This document shows positions 51,266 to 61,655 of a stretch of 64,000 nt of DNA, piece by piece. The DNA lies in contig NZ_SISF01000032.1 of assembly GCF_004310285.1 (NCBI RefSeq), forward strand, positions 1 to 64,000, given 5' to 3'. Both the position numbers and the translations under genes were made by a program. The notes under the pieces are model-generated. The model searched no databases and was not told the DNA's origin. It worked only from the letters and a program-made list of their open reading frames with translations. Within the stretch, counting starts at the first letter, position 1. Each line of letters opens with the position of its first letter. This DNA is from Agrobacterium cavarae (GTDB lineage Bacteria; Pseudomonadota; Alphaproteobacteria; Rhizobiales; Rhizobiaceae).

Positions 51266-52093
51266 TCAAAGACCGAGAATGTCCCGGCGCAGCATCTTCC
51301 AGCTTTCCTTGTCGGGTGCAGAGAGGATGCCACCCTCGGTATCTCCTGGGCGGTAGGGCGTGCCATCGAGCTTTAGCGTGTAGCCGCCCGCCTCCTGATG
51401 GGTTAGCACGCCTGCCAGATGGTCCCAAGGCATAAGCTTCTCATGACCGATGAAATGCAGCTTGCCGGTTGCCACCAGCCAATATTCGTGCGCCGAGCAA
51501 TTCAGGGACAGCGCCATCTTCGTCTTGGCCATATTTGCAGCGATCACCGGTCGGCGGTCTGGATGGCTGTGACCCCAGGAAAAGATACCCACCATGTCCG
51601 AAAGACCGACGGGCTCGGCGACGCGCAGCTTCGCTTCGCTGCCGTTTGCGCGCTTCAGCACGGCGCCTGCGCCTTTGACCGAGACGATGCTGTCGCCCAT
51701 CACCGGATCATGAATGACACCAGCGACCGTTTCACCTTTGACGGTGACGGCGAGCAGTGTTCCGAAGGCTGGAAAACCGGAGGCGAAGTTGAATGTGCCG
51801 TCTACGGGATCGATCACGAAGGCAAGCGGCGCATCGCGAAGTGCTGGAATAACGGAACGGTCGGCATCATAGGCTTCTTCGCCAACGATATGCGCGGTCG
51901 GGAAACGCTGCAGCAAGGCTGCAGTGATCTGCTTTTCAGCAAGAACATCCGCTTCCGTGACCAGGTCGACAGCCGATGTCTTCTCGGAAATGGCCGAAGC
52001 GCTGAGATTGCGAAAGCGCGGCATGATTTCGCTGGTACCGGCATGGGCAACGGTTGCAACGAGAAAGTCGATATCTGAATCGGAAAGGGTCAT
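51266..52093 (-). CDS. Inositol monophosphatase-family phosphatase, paralogue
   Basis: Protein of 275 residues aligned end to end with the gene at 50417: EIMPRFRNLSASAISEKTSA (vs EILPRFRNLGEG), DPVDGTFNFASGFPAFGTLL, MPWDHLAGVLTHQEAGGYTL. Metal ligands (VGEEA, DPVDGT, WDH) are intact. ATG 52093 is chosen because it aligns with the paralogue start, although GTG 52129 has a better binding site (GAGGAAT). The duplicate may differ in substrate. Upstream is ttcA, 45 bases away. Confidence 0.87.
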   Translation of the reverse strand: MTLSDSDIDFLVATVAHAGTSEIMPRFRNLSASAISEKTSAVDLVTEADVLAEKQITAALLQRFPTAHIVGEEAYDADRSVIPALRDAPLAFVIDPVDGTFNFASGFPAFGTLLAVTVKGETVAGVIHDPVMGDSIVSVKGAGAVLKRANGSEAKLRVAEPVGLSDMVGIFSWGHSHPDRRPVIAANMAKTKMALSLNCSAHEYWLVATGKLHFIGHEKLMPWDHLAGVLTHQEAGGYTLKLDGTPYRPGDTEGGILSAPDKESWKMLRRDILGL

Positions 52094-52137
52094 TGAAAAC
52101 AATCTGAACAGGTGAGGAATGCGCCTCACCTATTCCT

Positions 52138-53022
52138 CTAGGATGACGGATCCGTGACAGTCAGGCCGGAAAAATCGAAGAGCTTTGTATCCAGCAGATG
52201 CGAGGGATTGACGTGTGCGAGTGCCCGCAACATCACGTCCTTGCGACCGGGCATACGCCGTTCGATATCGGCCAGCATGTCCTTCATGGCATTTCTTTGC
52301 AAACCGTCTTGGGAACCGCAAAGATCGCAGGGGATGATGGGGAACTCCATCGCCGCTGCAAATTTCGCCATGTCGTCCTCTGCGCAATAGGCAAGCGGGC
52401 GCAGCACCATCAGGTCGCCTTCGTCATTCATCAGCTTCGCCGGCATGCCAGCAAGCCGGCCGCCATGGAAGAAGTTCATGAAGAAGGTCTCCAGAATGTC
52501 TTCGCGGTGATGACCCAGAAGTAGCGCGTCGCAGCCCTCTTCGCGCGCGATGCGATAGAGATTGCCACGGCGAAGACGCGAACAGAGCGAGCAATAGGTC
52601 GCACCCTCAGGGACTTTCTCTTTCACGATCGAATAGGTGTCGCGATATTCGATGCGATGCGGCATGCCGATCTTCGTCAGATAGTCCGGCAGGATGTGTT
52701 TGGGAAAGTTCGGCTGACCCTGGTCGAGATTGCAGGCAATCAGTTCGACAGGCAGAAGCCCGCGCCATTTCAGATCGAGCAGCAGCGCCAGAAGACCATA
52801 GCTGTCCTTGCCGCCGGAAACTCCCACCAGCCAGCGCTTCTGTCCCTTCAACATGCCGAAATCGTCAAAGGCCTGTCGCACGTTTCGCAACAGCCGCTTG
52901 CGCAGCTTGTTGAAGGAGACGGAGCGCGGCGCATGGGCAAAGAGCGGATGCGAGCCGCCAGCCTCTTCGACCTCGCCGGCGTCCTGAATGTCATCGATCT
53001 GTGCGGCAATGGTCATGGTCAT
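52138..53022 (-). CDS. ttcA: tRNA 2-thiocytidine synthetase TtcA
   Basis: PP-loop enzyme of 294 residues that thiolates cytidine 32 in tRNA with a [4Fe-4S] cluster. PP-loop VSGGKDSYG (residues 69-74); Cys144 and Cys147 in [13 protein letters not shown]-terminal Cys232 and Cys235 in [30 protein letters not shown] is also typical. Two Met at the start; either may be used. It lies upstream of two phosphatase genes on the same strand. Confidence 0.93.
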   Translation of the reverse strand: MTMTIAAQIDDIQDAGEVEEAGGSHPLFAHAPRSVSFNKLRKRLLRNVRQAFDDFGMLKGQKRWLVGVSGGKDSYGLLALLLDLKWRGLLPVELIACNLDQGQPNFPKHILPDYLTKIGMPHRIEYRDTYSIVKEKVPEGATYCSLCSRLRRGNLYRIAREEGCDALLLGHHREDILETFFMNFFHGGRLAGMPAKLMNDEGDLMVLRPLAYCAEDDMAKFAAAMEFPIIPCDLCGSQDGLQRNAMKDMLADIERRMPGRKDVMLRALAHVNPSHLLDTKLFDFSGLTVTDPSS

Positions 53023-53084
53023 CTCGCTGTCTGATCCGCTTGAAAGCGGTTAATGACAGGCAATGCCCTCATATAGGCGCAAGA

Positions 53085-54014
53085 TCAAGCCCCGAATACG
53101 GACCAGCCCATGCGGTTCGCCAGCATTTCAAGCGCGTCAGACCCGAGCGCGGAATTACCGACCTTGTTGAGGCCCGGCGACCAGACGGCAATCGACGCCT
53201 TGCCCGGCGCCACCGCCAGAATGCCCCCGCCGACACCACTCTTGCCGGGAAGACCGACATGATAGGCAAAGTCGCCCGACCCATCATAATGGCCGCAGGT
53301 CAACATCAGAGCATTGATACGCCGCGCCCGGCGATCCGACACCACCGTGTGCCCCGTCAGCGGATTGCGTCCGCGATTGGCGAGGAAAAGCCCTGCCCGT
53401 GCCAACTGAACGCAGTTCATCGAGAGCGCGCACTGGTGGAAGTAGACACCGAGCGTATGGTCGACCGGATGGTGGATATTGCCGAAGCTGCGCATAAAAT
53501 TCGCGAGCGCGAAATTGCGAAAACCGGTGGCCTGCTCGGATTTGGCGACGGTGTTGTCGATCGAGACCGTATCATCGTTGGAGAGGTACCGTACAAAACG
53601 CAGCAACTCGCCGATGGCCTCTCGCGGCTGGTGTCCCGCGAGCACCATGTCGGTCACAACGATTGCACCCGCATTGACGAAGGGGTTGCGGGGGATACCG
53701 TGTTCATGTTCGAGCTGAACGATGGAATTGAACGATGAGCCGGAAGGCTCGCGTCCAACACGCTTCCAGACGGACTCACCGGCTTTGCCGAGCGCAAGCG
53801 TCAGCATGAAGACCTTGGAAATACTTTGAATCGAAAAAGGAACGGCGGCATCGCCCGCAACGAAAGTCTCGCCTTCGACGGTGGTGACGGCAATGCCGAA
53901 CTGTTTCGGATCGATCTTGGCAAGCTCGGGAATATAATCCGCGACCTTCCCCTCCCCGAGGTGGTTCTTCATCTCGTCATAGATGGAGTCGATGACCGTC
54001 TGAATGTTCTGCAT
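53085..54014 (-). CDS. glsA: Glutaminase A
   Basis: Serine-dependent beta-lactamase-fold glutaminase of 309 residues (glutamine to glutamate plus ammonia). Catalytic Ser64-x-x-Lys67 in SIQSISK, then [30 protein letters not shown] and the late [20 protein letters not shown]. Complete and of normal length. It lies downstream of the L,D-transpeptidase gene but with a terminator between, so it is likely a separate unit. Confidence 0.93.
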   Translation of the reverse strand: MQNIQTVIDSIYDEMKNHLGEGKVADYIPELAKIDPKQFGIAVTTVEGETFVAGDAAVPFSIQSISKVFMLTLALGKAGESVWKRVGREPSGSSFNSIVQLEHEHGIPRNPFVNAGAIVVTDMVLAGHQPREAIGELLRFVRYLSNDDTVSIDNTVAKSEQATGFRNFALANFMRSFGNIHHPVDHTLGVYFHQCALSMNCVQLARAGLFLANRGRNPLTGHTVVSDRRARRINALMLTCGHYDGSGDFAYHVGLPGKSGVGGGILAVAPGKASIAVWSPGLNKVGNSALGSDALEMLANRMGWSVFGA

Positions 54015-54032
54015 GCCCTGCCCCGATACAGC

Positions 54033-54055
54033 AAAAGCGCCCGTAGGGCGCTTTT
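54033..54055 (-). terminator. Terminator of the L,D-transpeptidase gene
   Basis: Perfect 10-bp stem AAAAGCGCCC / GGGCGCTTTT with loop GTA, 20 bases past the stop, just before glsA. Confidence 0.85.
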
Positions 54056-54074
54056 GTCAGATGTTTCAGCCGCC

Positions 54075-55979
54075 TCAGATGGAGGTTGAGCGCGCCTTGG
54101 TGGTGGTGGCGAACGCCTTCATCACATAGCTGTCGCGATCATAAACGTCGTCGAAATACTGCACCTTGCCGTCCTTGTCCGGCCATGCGGTAAAGTAGGC
54201 GACATAGACCGGAATTTTCACCGGCACGGACACTGCGCGATTTTCACCGGATGCGATCTGCTTGTTGACGTTGTCAATCGTCGTGCCGAGAACGGCCGCT
54301 GCCATGCGACGCGGATCGACAAGACGGATACAACCATGGCTCAGAGCGCGCATATCGCGGTTGAAGAAACTCTTCGATGGCGTGTCATGCATGTAGATTG
54401 CATGGCTGTTCGGGAAGAGGATTTTCAGATCGCCCAGCGCATTGTCGCTGCTTGGCGGCTGACGAACCGAGATCGCGTTGGTCGAACCATACCAATTGAC
54501 GCTCGACGACGAAACGGCCCGGCCATTGACCGAAACCTCATAGCCGAGGCGATCGAGATAGGATGGATCGTTGCGCAGCTTCGGCAGCATTTCGTTGACG
54601 ATGATGGACTGCGGAACGCCCCAATAGGGGTTGAACTCGACAGTCTCGATTTCATCCTGGAAGAAATAGGTCTGGTTGGTCTTCGAACCGATGACCACCT
54701 TCATGCCGAACTGCTCTTTGCCCTGATCATGGTAATAGGCCATGAAGGCCGGCTGATTGATGAACACATAGCGGTCGCCGAGATCTGCCGGCAGCCAGCG
54801 AACCTGTTCCATAGCAACTTCAAGCTTGGCAATCTTCGCCTCGTTGCTATCGCCCGTCATGGCACGAACGGTGGCGCGACCGATCACGCCATCGGCCTTC
54901 AAACCGTTTTCGCTCTGGAAAGCCTTGACCAGATCGACCAGTTCCGGCGTGTACTGCGTCGTTTGCTGATAGCCCGTCAGGGCCGGTGCATGCTGCGACT
55001 TCAGCGCCTCGGACGAGCGATGCTCGATCGCCTTCACCACATTGGCAAGTTCGGGGTTATCTTCGCCGGGCTTCAGTACCAGATCGGAGCGGACAGCGAT
55101 CTTGTTCTCACCGGACTTGTCCTCATCAAGAAGCTTGACCAGTTCGGCCTTCAGCGCCTGATATTCCGGGTTGGAAGGCTCACGCGATTTCAGATAGGCC
55201 GTCACATCCGGGCTCAATGCTGCAAGCTTCAGAACCGGCGAAAGATTGACCGTCTTGCGCTTGAAATCGTGATAGCCGGAAAGCTTGTTTGGATCGATGC
55301 GACCGCGGGTCGTGTCCTGGACATAGCCAAGAACCTTTGCGGAGAGGGCCAACTCAAACTGCATCATCGCGCGGTTGACAGGCTTGGCCTCGGTTTCCGT
55401 GGCACTCACCGTCTGGACTTCGGCCTGAGGCTCACCGGCGATGCTGGCCGTGACGTCGGAAGAGGGAGCTGAGATGCTGTAGTCGGCCGGGTCCAGGCCG
55501 CTGTCGCCCACGGTTTCGAAGAAGGCGAGAACGGCAGACGCGCGCTCGTTAATATCGCCATTGGAAACCCAGATCGGTTTTGCGCCGCCAGCATAGTAAG
55601 CTTCGAGCGCCTTGGCGATCTCAGGCGTTGCCGAGACTTTTACGCTGGCATAGTCCGGGCCGAACTTCGACGTATCAACCGCACGGGTGCCATCTGCCTT
55701 GTAGGTGTAATAGCGAGGACCGGAAATGCGCGGTGTCGGCTCGGGATCGATATCGCCACCGACCGGAGCGTTTTGCTGGACGACGCCTGGAAGGCCACGG
55801 TCTTGGCGTTCGCGCTCGATCTTACCAGGACCGCCACGAAGCAGATCCATAAGGGTGATGGCGCTGGCTGGAGCTGGAATGCCCGCTGAGACGGAAACAC
55901 CGAGAGCCAGTATGAACGCCGCCGATTTTTTTCCTGAAGTGATCTGCAATTTGGTCCTCATTGCGTCCAGCGCCATCAT
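54075..55979 (-). CDS. L,D-transpeptidase (YcbB/LdtD type)
   Basis: Exported cell-wall enzyme of 634 residues. Signal peptide ends IPAPASA (cleavage before ITLMDLLRG). N-terminal scaffold (residues about 100-330), then a peptidoglycan-binding helix group (DLVKAFQSENGLKADGVIGR), then the YkuD catalytic domain with HDTPSKSFFNRDMRALSHGCIRL (residues about 552-574), catalytic Cys in SHGCIRL. Forms 3-3 cross-links or attaches proteins to the wall, as is important in Rhizobiales polar growth. Two starts possible (55979, 55961), neither with strong binding site. Confidence 0.88.
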   Translation of the reverse strand: MMALDAMRTKLQITSGKKSAAFILALGVSVSAGIPAPASAITLMDLLRGGPGKIERERQDRGLPGVVQQNAPVGGDIDPEPTPRISGPRYYTYKADGTRAVDTSKFGPDYASVKVSATPEIAKALEAYYAGGAKPIWVSNGDINERASAVLAFFETVGDSGLDPADYSISAPSSDVTASIAGEPQAEVQTVSATETEAKPVNRAMMQFELALSAKVLGYVQDTTRGRIDPNKLSGYHDFKRKTVNLSPVLKLAALSPDVTAYLKSREPSNPEYQALKAELVKLLDEDKSGENKIAVRSDLVLKPGEDNPELANVVKAIEHRSSEALKSQHAPALTGYQQTTQYTPELVDLVKAFQSENGLKADGVIGRATVRAMTGDSNEAKIAKLEVAMEQVRWLPADLGDRYVFINQPAFMAYYHDQGKEQFGMKVVIGSKTNQTYFFQDEIETVEFNPYWGVPQSIIVNEMLPKLRNDPSYLDRLGYEVSVNGRAVSSSSVNWYGSTNAISVRQPPSSDNALGDLKILFPNSHAIYMHDTPSKSFFNRDMRALSHGCIRLVDPRRMAAAVLGTTIDNVNKQIASGENRAVSVPVKIPVYVAYFTAWPDKDGKVQYFDDVYDRDSYVMKAFATTTKARSTSI

Positions 55980-56381
55980 CCATCGAAGCGCGAATAAAAC
56001 ATTGTCTGTCTAGCTGATTGGTCTTCGCTTGAAAAGGAAACGCGCAAAGCCCGATCTCGTGCCAGAATTGTCCTGCCGTTCGTCAAAAAAGCTCTGGCAA
56101 TCTCCTTAATTTTTGGCAGGAATAGTTAAATTTCTCTTTAATTTCGAAGCATTGCAGAAAGATGTTTTTTCATCTGTTAAGCCTGAAGCGCCATGGAATT
56201 GTCTCTTTTGCGAACGTTACCCAAAAGTCACGTCAATTGACTTTCGAATCTGCGGCAAAATCTGACGCCCTGCGGCGCGTGAGGCTTTCCAGAGTTGCGG
56301 GATGGCTCTATATGTCGGCCCGCGCGCAAGACGGCTTGAAACGCCGCCTTGCCACCGGAACACAATGGAGAGGCACCAACG
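55980..56381. other. Divergent promoter region
   Basis: About 400 bases between the divergent L,D-transpeptidase and fumC genes, AT-rich around 56100-56160 (TTTTTGGCAGGAATAGTTAA). No gene or clear RNA. TTAA-N8-TTAA at 56127-56142 looks like a CtrA half-site pair but the spacer is eight, not seven. Confidence 0.4.
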
Positions 56382-57773
56382 ATGACAGCCACACGCACGG
56401 AAACTGATACTTTTGGCCCGATCGAAGTCGCCAGCGATCGCTACTGGGGCGCGCAGGCCCAGCGCTCGCTCGGTAACTTCAAGATCGGCTGGGAAAAGCA
56501 GCCCACATCCGTCATCCGTGCGCTCGGCATCGTCAAGCAGGCAGCCGCACGCGCCAATATGGCGCTCGGTGGCCTCGACGCTCAACTCGCCGAGACGATC
56601 GTCAAGGCGGCTCAGGAAGTCATCGATGGCAAGCTGAACGAGCATTTTCCGCTCGTTGTCTGGCAGACGGGTTCTGGCACCCAGTCCAACATGAATGCCA
56701 ATGAAGTGATCTCCAACCGGGCCATCGAAATGCTAGGCGGCGTGATGGGCTCGAAGAAGCCGGTTCACCCGAACGATCACGTCAACATGAGCCAGTCGTC
56801 CAACGACACCTACCCGACGGCCATGCATATCGCCTGCGCCGAGCAGATCGTTCATCACCTGCTGCCGAGCCTCAAGCACCTGCATGCCGCGCTCGACAAG
56901 AAGGCGAAGGACTTTGCCCACATCATCAAGATCGGCCGCACCCATACTCAGGATGCAACCCCTCTGACGCTCGGCCAGGAGTTTTCCGGCTATGCGGCGC
57001 AGGTAGCATCATCGATCAAGCGTATCGAACTGACGCTGCCCGGCCTTTGCGAACTGGCACAGGGCGGCACTGCCGTCGGCACCGGCCTCAACGCGCCTGT
57101 CGGCTTTGCCGAAAAGGTTGCCGAAGAGATTGCCACCATCACCGGCCTGCCCTTCGTCACCGCTCCGAACAAGTTCGAAGCACTGGCCGCTCATGACTCG
57201 ATGGTCTTCGCCCATGGCGCGATCAACGCGGCGGCAGCAGCGCTCTTCAAGATCGCCAACGATATCCGTTTCCTGGGTTCCGGCCCACGCGCCGGTCTCG
57301 GCGAACTTGCATTGCCGGAAAACGAGCCAGGCTCCTCGATCATGCCAGGCAAGGTCAACCCGACCCAGTCCGAGGCGCTGACCCAGGTCTGCGCCCACAT
57401 CTTCGGCAACCAGGCCGCCATCACCTTCGCAGGATCGCAGGGCCACTTCGAGCTCAACGTCTATAACCCGATGATGGCCTACAACTTCTTGCAGTCCGTC
57501 CAGCTTCTGGGCGATGCAGCCGTTTCCTTCACCGACAATTGCGTGGTCGGCATCGAAGCGCGCGAAGACAACATCCGCAAGGGCGTGGAGAACTCGCTCA
57601 TGCTCGTGACCGCGCTGAACACCAAGCTCGGCTATGACGCCTGCGCCAAGATTGCCAAGACCGCGCACAAGAACGGCACGACGCTGCGCGAAGAGGCTGT
57701 CGGTGGCGGATATCTGTCGAACGAGGAATTCGATCAGTACGTCCGTCCGGAAAACATGATCGGCCCTAAGTAA
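56382..57773 (+). CDS. fumC: Fumarate hydratase class II
   Basis: Fumarase of 463 residues (fumarate to malate, TCA cycle), iron-free type. [20 protein letters not shown] at the N-terminus, [60 protein letters not shown], and the superfamily signature [15 protein letters not shown] at about residue 320. ATG 56382 with GGAGAGG upstream. Stem GGTCAGGCAACG / CGTTGTCTGACC (about 57779-57812) follows as a possible terminator. Confidence 0.95.
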   Translation: MTATRTETDTFGPIEVASDRYWGAQAQRSLGNFKIGWEKQPTSVIRALGIVKQAAARANMALGGLDAQLAETIVKAAQEVIDGKLNEHFPLVVWQTGSGTQSNMNANEVISNRAIEMLGGVMGSKKPVHPNDHVNMSQSSNDTYPTAMHIACAEQIVHHLLPSLKHLHAALDKKAKDFAHIIKIGRTHTQDATPLTLGQEFSGYAAQVASSIKRIELTLPGLCELAQGGTAVGTGLNAPVGFAEKVAEEIATITGLPFVTAPNKFEALAAHDSMVFAHGAINAAAAALFKIANDIRFLGSGPRAGLGELALPENEPGSSIMPGKVNPTQSEALTQVCAHIFGNQAAITFAGSQGHFELNVYNPMMAYNFLQSVQLLGDAAVSFTDNCVVGIEAREDNIRKGVENSLMLVTALNTKLGYDACAKIAKTAHKNGTTLREEAVGGGYLSNEEFDQYVRPENMIGPK

Positions 57774-58036
57774 TGACAAAGGTCAGGCAACGGGTCGCAC
57801 TCGTTGTCTGACCACACTCCCCATCTCAGGCTTTTCTGAAATACTATTTACAGCCATTAATTTTCGTAGATAAAATCTTTGCGAGACTGTAACTGGATTC
57901 CGTGTTCACGTGCGATTCTCGGAGAAGGCTACGCCCAAGAACACGCCGACTTTCCATGCAGCATCAACAATCGGTTGGGGAACCATCGTTGAGGCGTGTC
58001 GGTCAGAACAAAAACGGGACGATCTGGGGACACATC
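57774..58036. other. Intergenic before the diguanylate cyclase
   Basis: About 260 bases with a hairpin after fumC and an AT-rich stretch (57835-57890) that likely holds the promoter of the GGDEF gene. No gene. Confidence 0.4.
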
Positions 58037-59107
58037 ATGAATACGGGGCCGACACAAAATTTTCCCGGAGCAGACGTGGCGAGCCAAATCTTGCACGCCA
58101 TGCGCAGCATGGGTATCTCGCCCATTCCCCGCAATTACAATCTTTTCTACGAAGCCTTCATCGGCTCCAACCCCGCTCTTTCCAAGGAACTGCTGCAGCT
58201 CGGCAGCAAGGCGACCCAGGAAGAACTGGACGAACTGGGCACCCGCTACTTCAACCATAGCCACAGCAAGATCATCGAGACGGTTCACGAGAAGCTGCAT
58301 CTCGAGCTGGACGCCTTGCTCACTGTTTTGAAGCACGAGCAATCAAGCCTTGAGAAATACAATCGGCTGCTGGATGAAACGCGCGAGCGGATCACGGTCA
58401 AAAGCGCGACAAGCACCTCACTCGTTGGCGCGGCCATCGCGATCCTTTCAGAAGCAACCGGGACCAAGATCGCCCAAGGCGAGAGCAGTTCCAAAGACTT
58501 GGACAGACATGCTGAAGAGATGCAGCAGGTTCGTCTTGAACTGGATGAATACAAGCGCATCGCCAATACAGACTCGCTCACCCGTCTGTCGAACCGCCGG
58601 GCCTTCGATGAAAGGCTCGCATCGACCTACGATACGAGCTTCGGGCTCCATCTGTCGTCCCTGATCCTGCTGGACATCGATAACTTCAAGCGCGTCAACG
58701 ATACTTACGGCCACCCCGTCGGAGACAAGATTCTTGCAAGCGTTGCATCGGTCATCCGCAAGTCGGTCCGTAAGGATATCTTTGTGGCCAGAAATGGCGG
58801 CGAGGAATTTGCGATCATCGTAGACAACATGAATGCCGACGAAGTGCGGGAGATGTGCGAGCGCATTCGCCTCTCGCTCGAAAAGACCCCGTTCCGAAAC
58901 TCGAAGACCGGCGTGGATTACGGGCAGATTACCGTTTCCATCGGTTACGCAATGGCCTCTCAGGCGCAAAATCCTGTCGAACTCTACGCCCGTTCAGACG
59001 TCGCGCTCTACAATGCCAAGACGTCCGGGCGCAACCGCACCATCATGTTCGAAGACGGGATGCAGAAAAACTACTCCGGCAAAAGCTGGCTGATCTACCG
59101 GACGTAA
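58037..59107 (+). CDS. GGDEF diguanylate cyclase
   Basis: Protein of 356 residues with an all-helical N-terminal part (residues 1-170; RNYNLFYEAFIGSNPALSKE; long coiled-coil-like LDALLTVLKHEQSSLEKYNR) and a C-terminal GGDEF domain. Active-site GGEEF is at 254-258, with LLDIDNFKRVNDTYGHPVGD as substrate/metal loop. It should make cyclic di-GMP in the cytoplasm. No RxxD inhibitory site precedes GGEEF (sequence VRKDIFVAR), so product inhibition is probably weak. ATG 58037 has GGGGA upstream. The N-terminal domain, found alone before GGDEF in many rhizobial proteins, is of unknown input. Confidence 0.88.
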   Translation: MNTGPTQNFPGADVASQILHAMRSMGISPIPRNYNLFYEAFIGSNPALSKELLQLGSKATQEELDELGTRYFNHSHSKIIETVHEKLHLELDALLTVLKHEQSSLEKYNRLLDETRERITVKSATSTSLVGAAIAILSEATGTKIAQGESSSKDLDRHAEEMQQVRLELDEYKRIANTDSLTRLSNRRAFDERLASTYDTSFGLHLSSLILLDIDNFKRVNDTYGHPVGDKILASVASVIRKSVRKDIFVARNGGEEFAIIVDNMNADEVREMCERIRLSLEKTPFRNSKTGVDYGQITVSIGYAMASQAQNPVELYARSDVALYNAKTSGRNRTIMFEDGMQKNYSGKSWLIYRT

Positions 59108-59154
59108 GGATCGGGCTCAGCGGCGCGCCGCTGATCTCATGGGAATCGCACTTT

Positions 59155-59763
59155 TCACCACATGGTTTTCGCCGCGCGCTCCGGCCACTCTTTGTCGTAT
59201 GTCTCCTTGTCGAAATCCGCTTTGGCCGCTTTCAACAATGCGCCGGGTGTCGGCAGCGACTTCGGATCGATGAAGTTTTCGAGATTCCACAGCTCGGAGC
59301 GGATCAGCGCACGGGCACATTGGAAGTAGACTTCGTCGATGGTGACCACCGTCACCGTGCGCGGGTTCTTCCCATCCATCACGAAGCTCGCGAGCAACGC
59401 GGGTTCTGCCGACACCACCGCCTTGCCGTTGATGCGCATTGTGGTGGTCGAACCGGGGACGAGGAACATCAGGGCTACACGCGGGTCCCGCACGATGTTC
59501 ATGAGAGAATCGACGCGATTGTTGCCGCGCCAGTCTGGCAGCAGAACGGTTTTCTCATCCTGAACCCGAACGACACCGCCCTTGTCGCCGCGCGGCGAAC
59601 AGTCCATTCCCTCCGGCCCGACGGTTGCCAGCGCCAGAAAGGGTGCCGCCTCGATCATCTTGCGGTATTCGGGCGTGAGAGTTGACGTGACTTTGACCAG
59701 GGAAGCCTCGGAGCAACCGTCATAGATTGCCTTCAACTCCTCAACAGAACGAATAATTCCCAT
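59155..59763 (-). CDS. Pyridoxamine-phosphate-oxidase-like FMN protein
   Basis: Split-barrel FMN-binding protein of 202 residues (PPOX class, MSMEG_1061-like). Core: FLALATVGPEGMDCSPRGDK, TVLLPDWRGNNRVDSLMNIV, RDPRVALMFLVPGSTTTMRI, NGKAV. C-terminal VYFQCARALIRSELWNLENF. Possibly an F420/FMN oxidoreductase or haem-related protein; function unknown. Single gene between the cyclase and the CPA2 antiporter. Confidence 0.85.
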   Translation of the reverse strand: MGIIRSVEELKAIYDGCSEASLVKVTSTLTPEYRKMIEAAPFLALATVGPEGMDCSPRGDKGGVVRVQDEKTVLLPDWRGNNRVDSLMNIVRDPRVALMFLVPGSTTTMRINGKAVVSAEPALLASFVMDGKNPRTVTVVTIDEVYFQCARALIRSELWNLENFIDPKSLPTPGALLKAAKADFDKETYDKEWPERAAKTMW

Positions 59764-59802
59764 AAACCCTCACTCCCGATTAAGCTGTCTTTCCACAAAG
59801 CG

Positions 59803-61620
59803 TCAGCCGCTGGCCTCTGCCTCTTCACGTGCTTCGCGTTGCGCGCGCTCGCGTGCTGTCCTGGCAGCCACGAGATCGGCGGGCGAAGCATTGCCGCGTA
59901 TCAGCGACCGGCCCGCATAAATACCGCCCACGACCTCGATCGCAAAGCGCTCGACATCCACATCTCGAAACTCTTCCACCAGCCGCTCGGCTGTATCCCG
60001 TTCTTCACCGACGGAGGTCAGGGCCTTCTGCGAGAAATCCAGCGCCGATTCATAGGTTTCGCGGATCTGATAATCGACGCCGGCCTTGACCAGATCGATT
60101 GCGTGACCGCGATCGAAAGCGCGGGCCAGAACCGGTACGAGGGGAAACTCGTGCTTGACGATTTCGGCAATGCGGATCGCAGCCTCCTTGTCATCGATGC
60201 AGATCAGCACCGCGCGTGCGGTTGCGGCGCCAGCTGCATGCAGGATCTCCGAGCGTGCGCCATCGCCATAATAGACCTTGAAGCCAAAATCGGCCGCATC
60301 GCGGACAAAATCCGCGTCCTTGTCGATCAGCGACAACGTGTAGCCCCGCGCGAGCAGCGGCTGGCTAACGATCTGACCGAAGCGGCCGAAGCCAATGATC
60401 AGAATGCTGCCCTCGACATTTTCGGGAAGCTCCAGACCATCCGTGTTGGGCTTTGCCGCCGGCATGATCCGGTCATGGGCAATGACCATCAAGGGCGTCA
60501 GTATCATCGAGATGATGATCATCGCGGTCAGCACCGCATTGGTTTCGGCATCGAGAATGCCTGCAGTGGATGCGGCGGAATAGAGGACGAAGGCAAATTC
60601 GCCGCCCTGTGCCATCAGCACGGCACGCTCGATCGCCTCACGCTGGCAGGTACCGACGAGGCGGGCCACGCTGTAGATCAACAGCGCCTTGACGAACATA
60701 TAGGCAATGACGCCGATGACCACGATCTTCCAGTTGGCAGCAATCACCGAAAGATCGATCGCCATGCCGACGCCAAGGAAGAAAAGCCCAAGCAGGATGC
60801 CGCGAAACGGCTCGATATCGGCTTCCAATTGATGGCGAAAAGCGGACTCGGAAAGAAGCACGCCAGCAAGGAAGGCGCCCATCGCCATGGACAGGCCACT
60901 CACCTGCATCAGCAGGGCCGATCCAAGAACGACGAGCAGAGCCGCAGCCGTCATCACCTCGCGCGCGCCGGAAGACGCCAGCAGTCGGAAGAGAGGGTTG
61001 AGCAGATAGCGACCGGCAAAGATCAGGGCAACGGTCGCAGCCAAAGCAATACCGATCGAGGAGAGCCGCTCCGCCATCGTGACTTCTTCGCCGCCACTGC
61101 CGAGGAATGTGACCAGCACCAGAAGTGGCACAATTGCCAGATCCTCGAAGAGAAGGATGGCGATGATGCGCTGCCCTTTCAACGTCGAGAGGCTGTTGCG
61201 CTCTTGAAGCATCTGCATGACGATGGCGGTGGATGTGAGAACGAAACCCGTTCCCGCGACGAAGGAGGGAATGACAGCATAGCCGAAAGCCACGCCGATC
61301 ATCGTCAGGCCGCCGATACAGACCATCACCTGAAGCGCGCCGAGACCGAAAATGTCCTTGCGCATGGACCACAGCCTTGAGGGCTGCATCTCAAGACCGA
61401 TGATGAAGAGGAACATCACCACGCCGAGTTCGGCGATATGGATGATGGCCTGCGGATCGGAAAAGGCACCTAAGCCGAAAGGGCCGATGACAAGACCGGC
61501 CGCGAGATAACCAAGAACCGAGCCGAGACCAATGCGCTTGAAGATGGGTGCTGCCACCACACCGGCGGCCAGCAGGACGACCACTTGGGCCAGATCATTC
61601 GCATTTCCCTCGACGGCCAA
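59803..61620 (-). CDS. CPA2 cation/proton antiporter with TrkA-N domain
   Basis: Membrane protein of 605 residues, KefB/KefC-like. About 12-13 hydrophobic helices over residues 1-390 (LVIGPFGLGAFSDPQAIIHI, MGAFLAGVLLSESAFRHQLE, ILLGLFFLGVGMAIDLSVIA). A TrkA-N domain follows at about 405-520 (ILIIGFGRFGQIVSQPLLAR binds NAD) with a charged C-terminus of about 85 residues. Glutathione-gated K+ efflux is the role in E. coli; gating partner KefF/KefG is not seen. Probably protects against electrophiles. Confidence 0.9.
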   Translation of the reverse strand: MAVEGNANDLAQVVVLLAAGVVAAPIFKRIGLGSVLGYLAAGLVIGPFGLGAFSDPQAIIHIAELGVVMFLFIIGLEMQPSRLWSMRKDIFGLGALQVMVCIGGLTMIGVAFGYAVIPSFVAGTGFVLTSTAIVMQMLQERNSLSTLKGQRIIAILLFEDLAIVPLLVLVTFLGSGGEEVTMAERLSSIGIALAATVALIFAGRYLLNPLFRLLASSGAREVMTAAALLVVLGSALLMQVSGLSMAMGAFLAGVLLSESAFRHQLEADIEPFRGILLGLFFLGVGMAIDLSVIAANWKIVVIGVIAYMFVKALLIYSVARLVGTCQREAIERAVLMAQGGEFAFVLYSAASTAGILDAETNAVLTAMIIISMILTPLMVIAHDRIMPAAKPNTDGLELPENVEGSILIIGFGRFGQIVSQPLLARGYTLSLIDKDADFVRDAADFGFKVYYGDGARSEILHAAGAATARAVLICIDDKEAAIRIAEIVKHEFPLVPVLARAFDRGHAIDLVKAGVDYQIRETYESALDFSQKALTSVGEERDTAERLVEEFRDVDVERFAIEVVGGIYAGRSLIRGNASPADLVAARTARERAQREAREEAEASG

Positions 61621-61655
61621 GTGTCACCTCCATATTGAAATCACATGCAACTTCC

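Noticed and set aside
54336..55472. Plus-strand frame of 378 codons
   Set aside because: Antisense to the L,D-transpeptidase, which has a signal peptide and SHGCIRL motif.
56127..56142. CtrA-box-like TTAA-N8-TTAA upstream of fumC
   Set aside because: Spacer is eight bases instead of seven in an AT-rich stretch; not convincing.
59839..61380. Plus-strand frame of 513 codons
   Set aside because: Mirror of the CPA2 antiporter on the minus strand; His/Gln/Asp-rich composition typical of antisense frames in GC-rich DNA.
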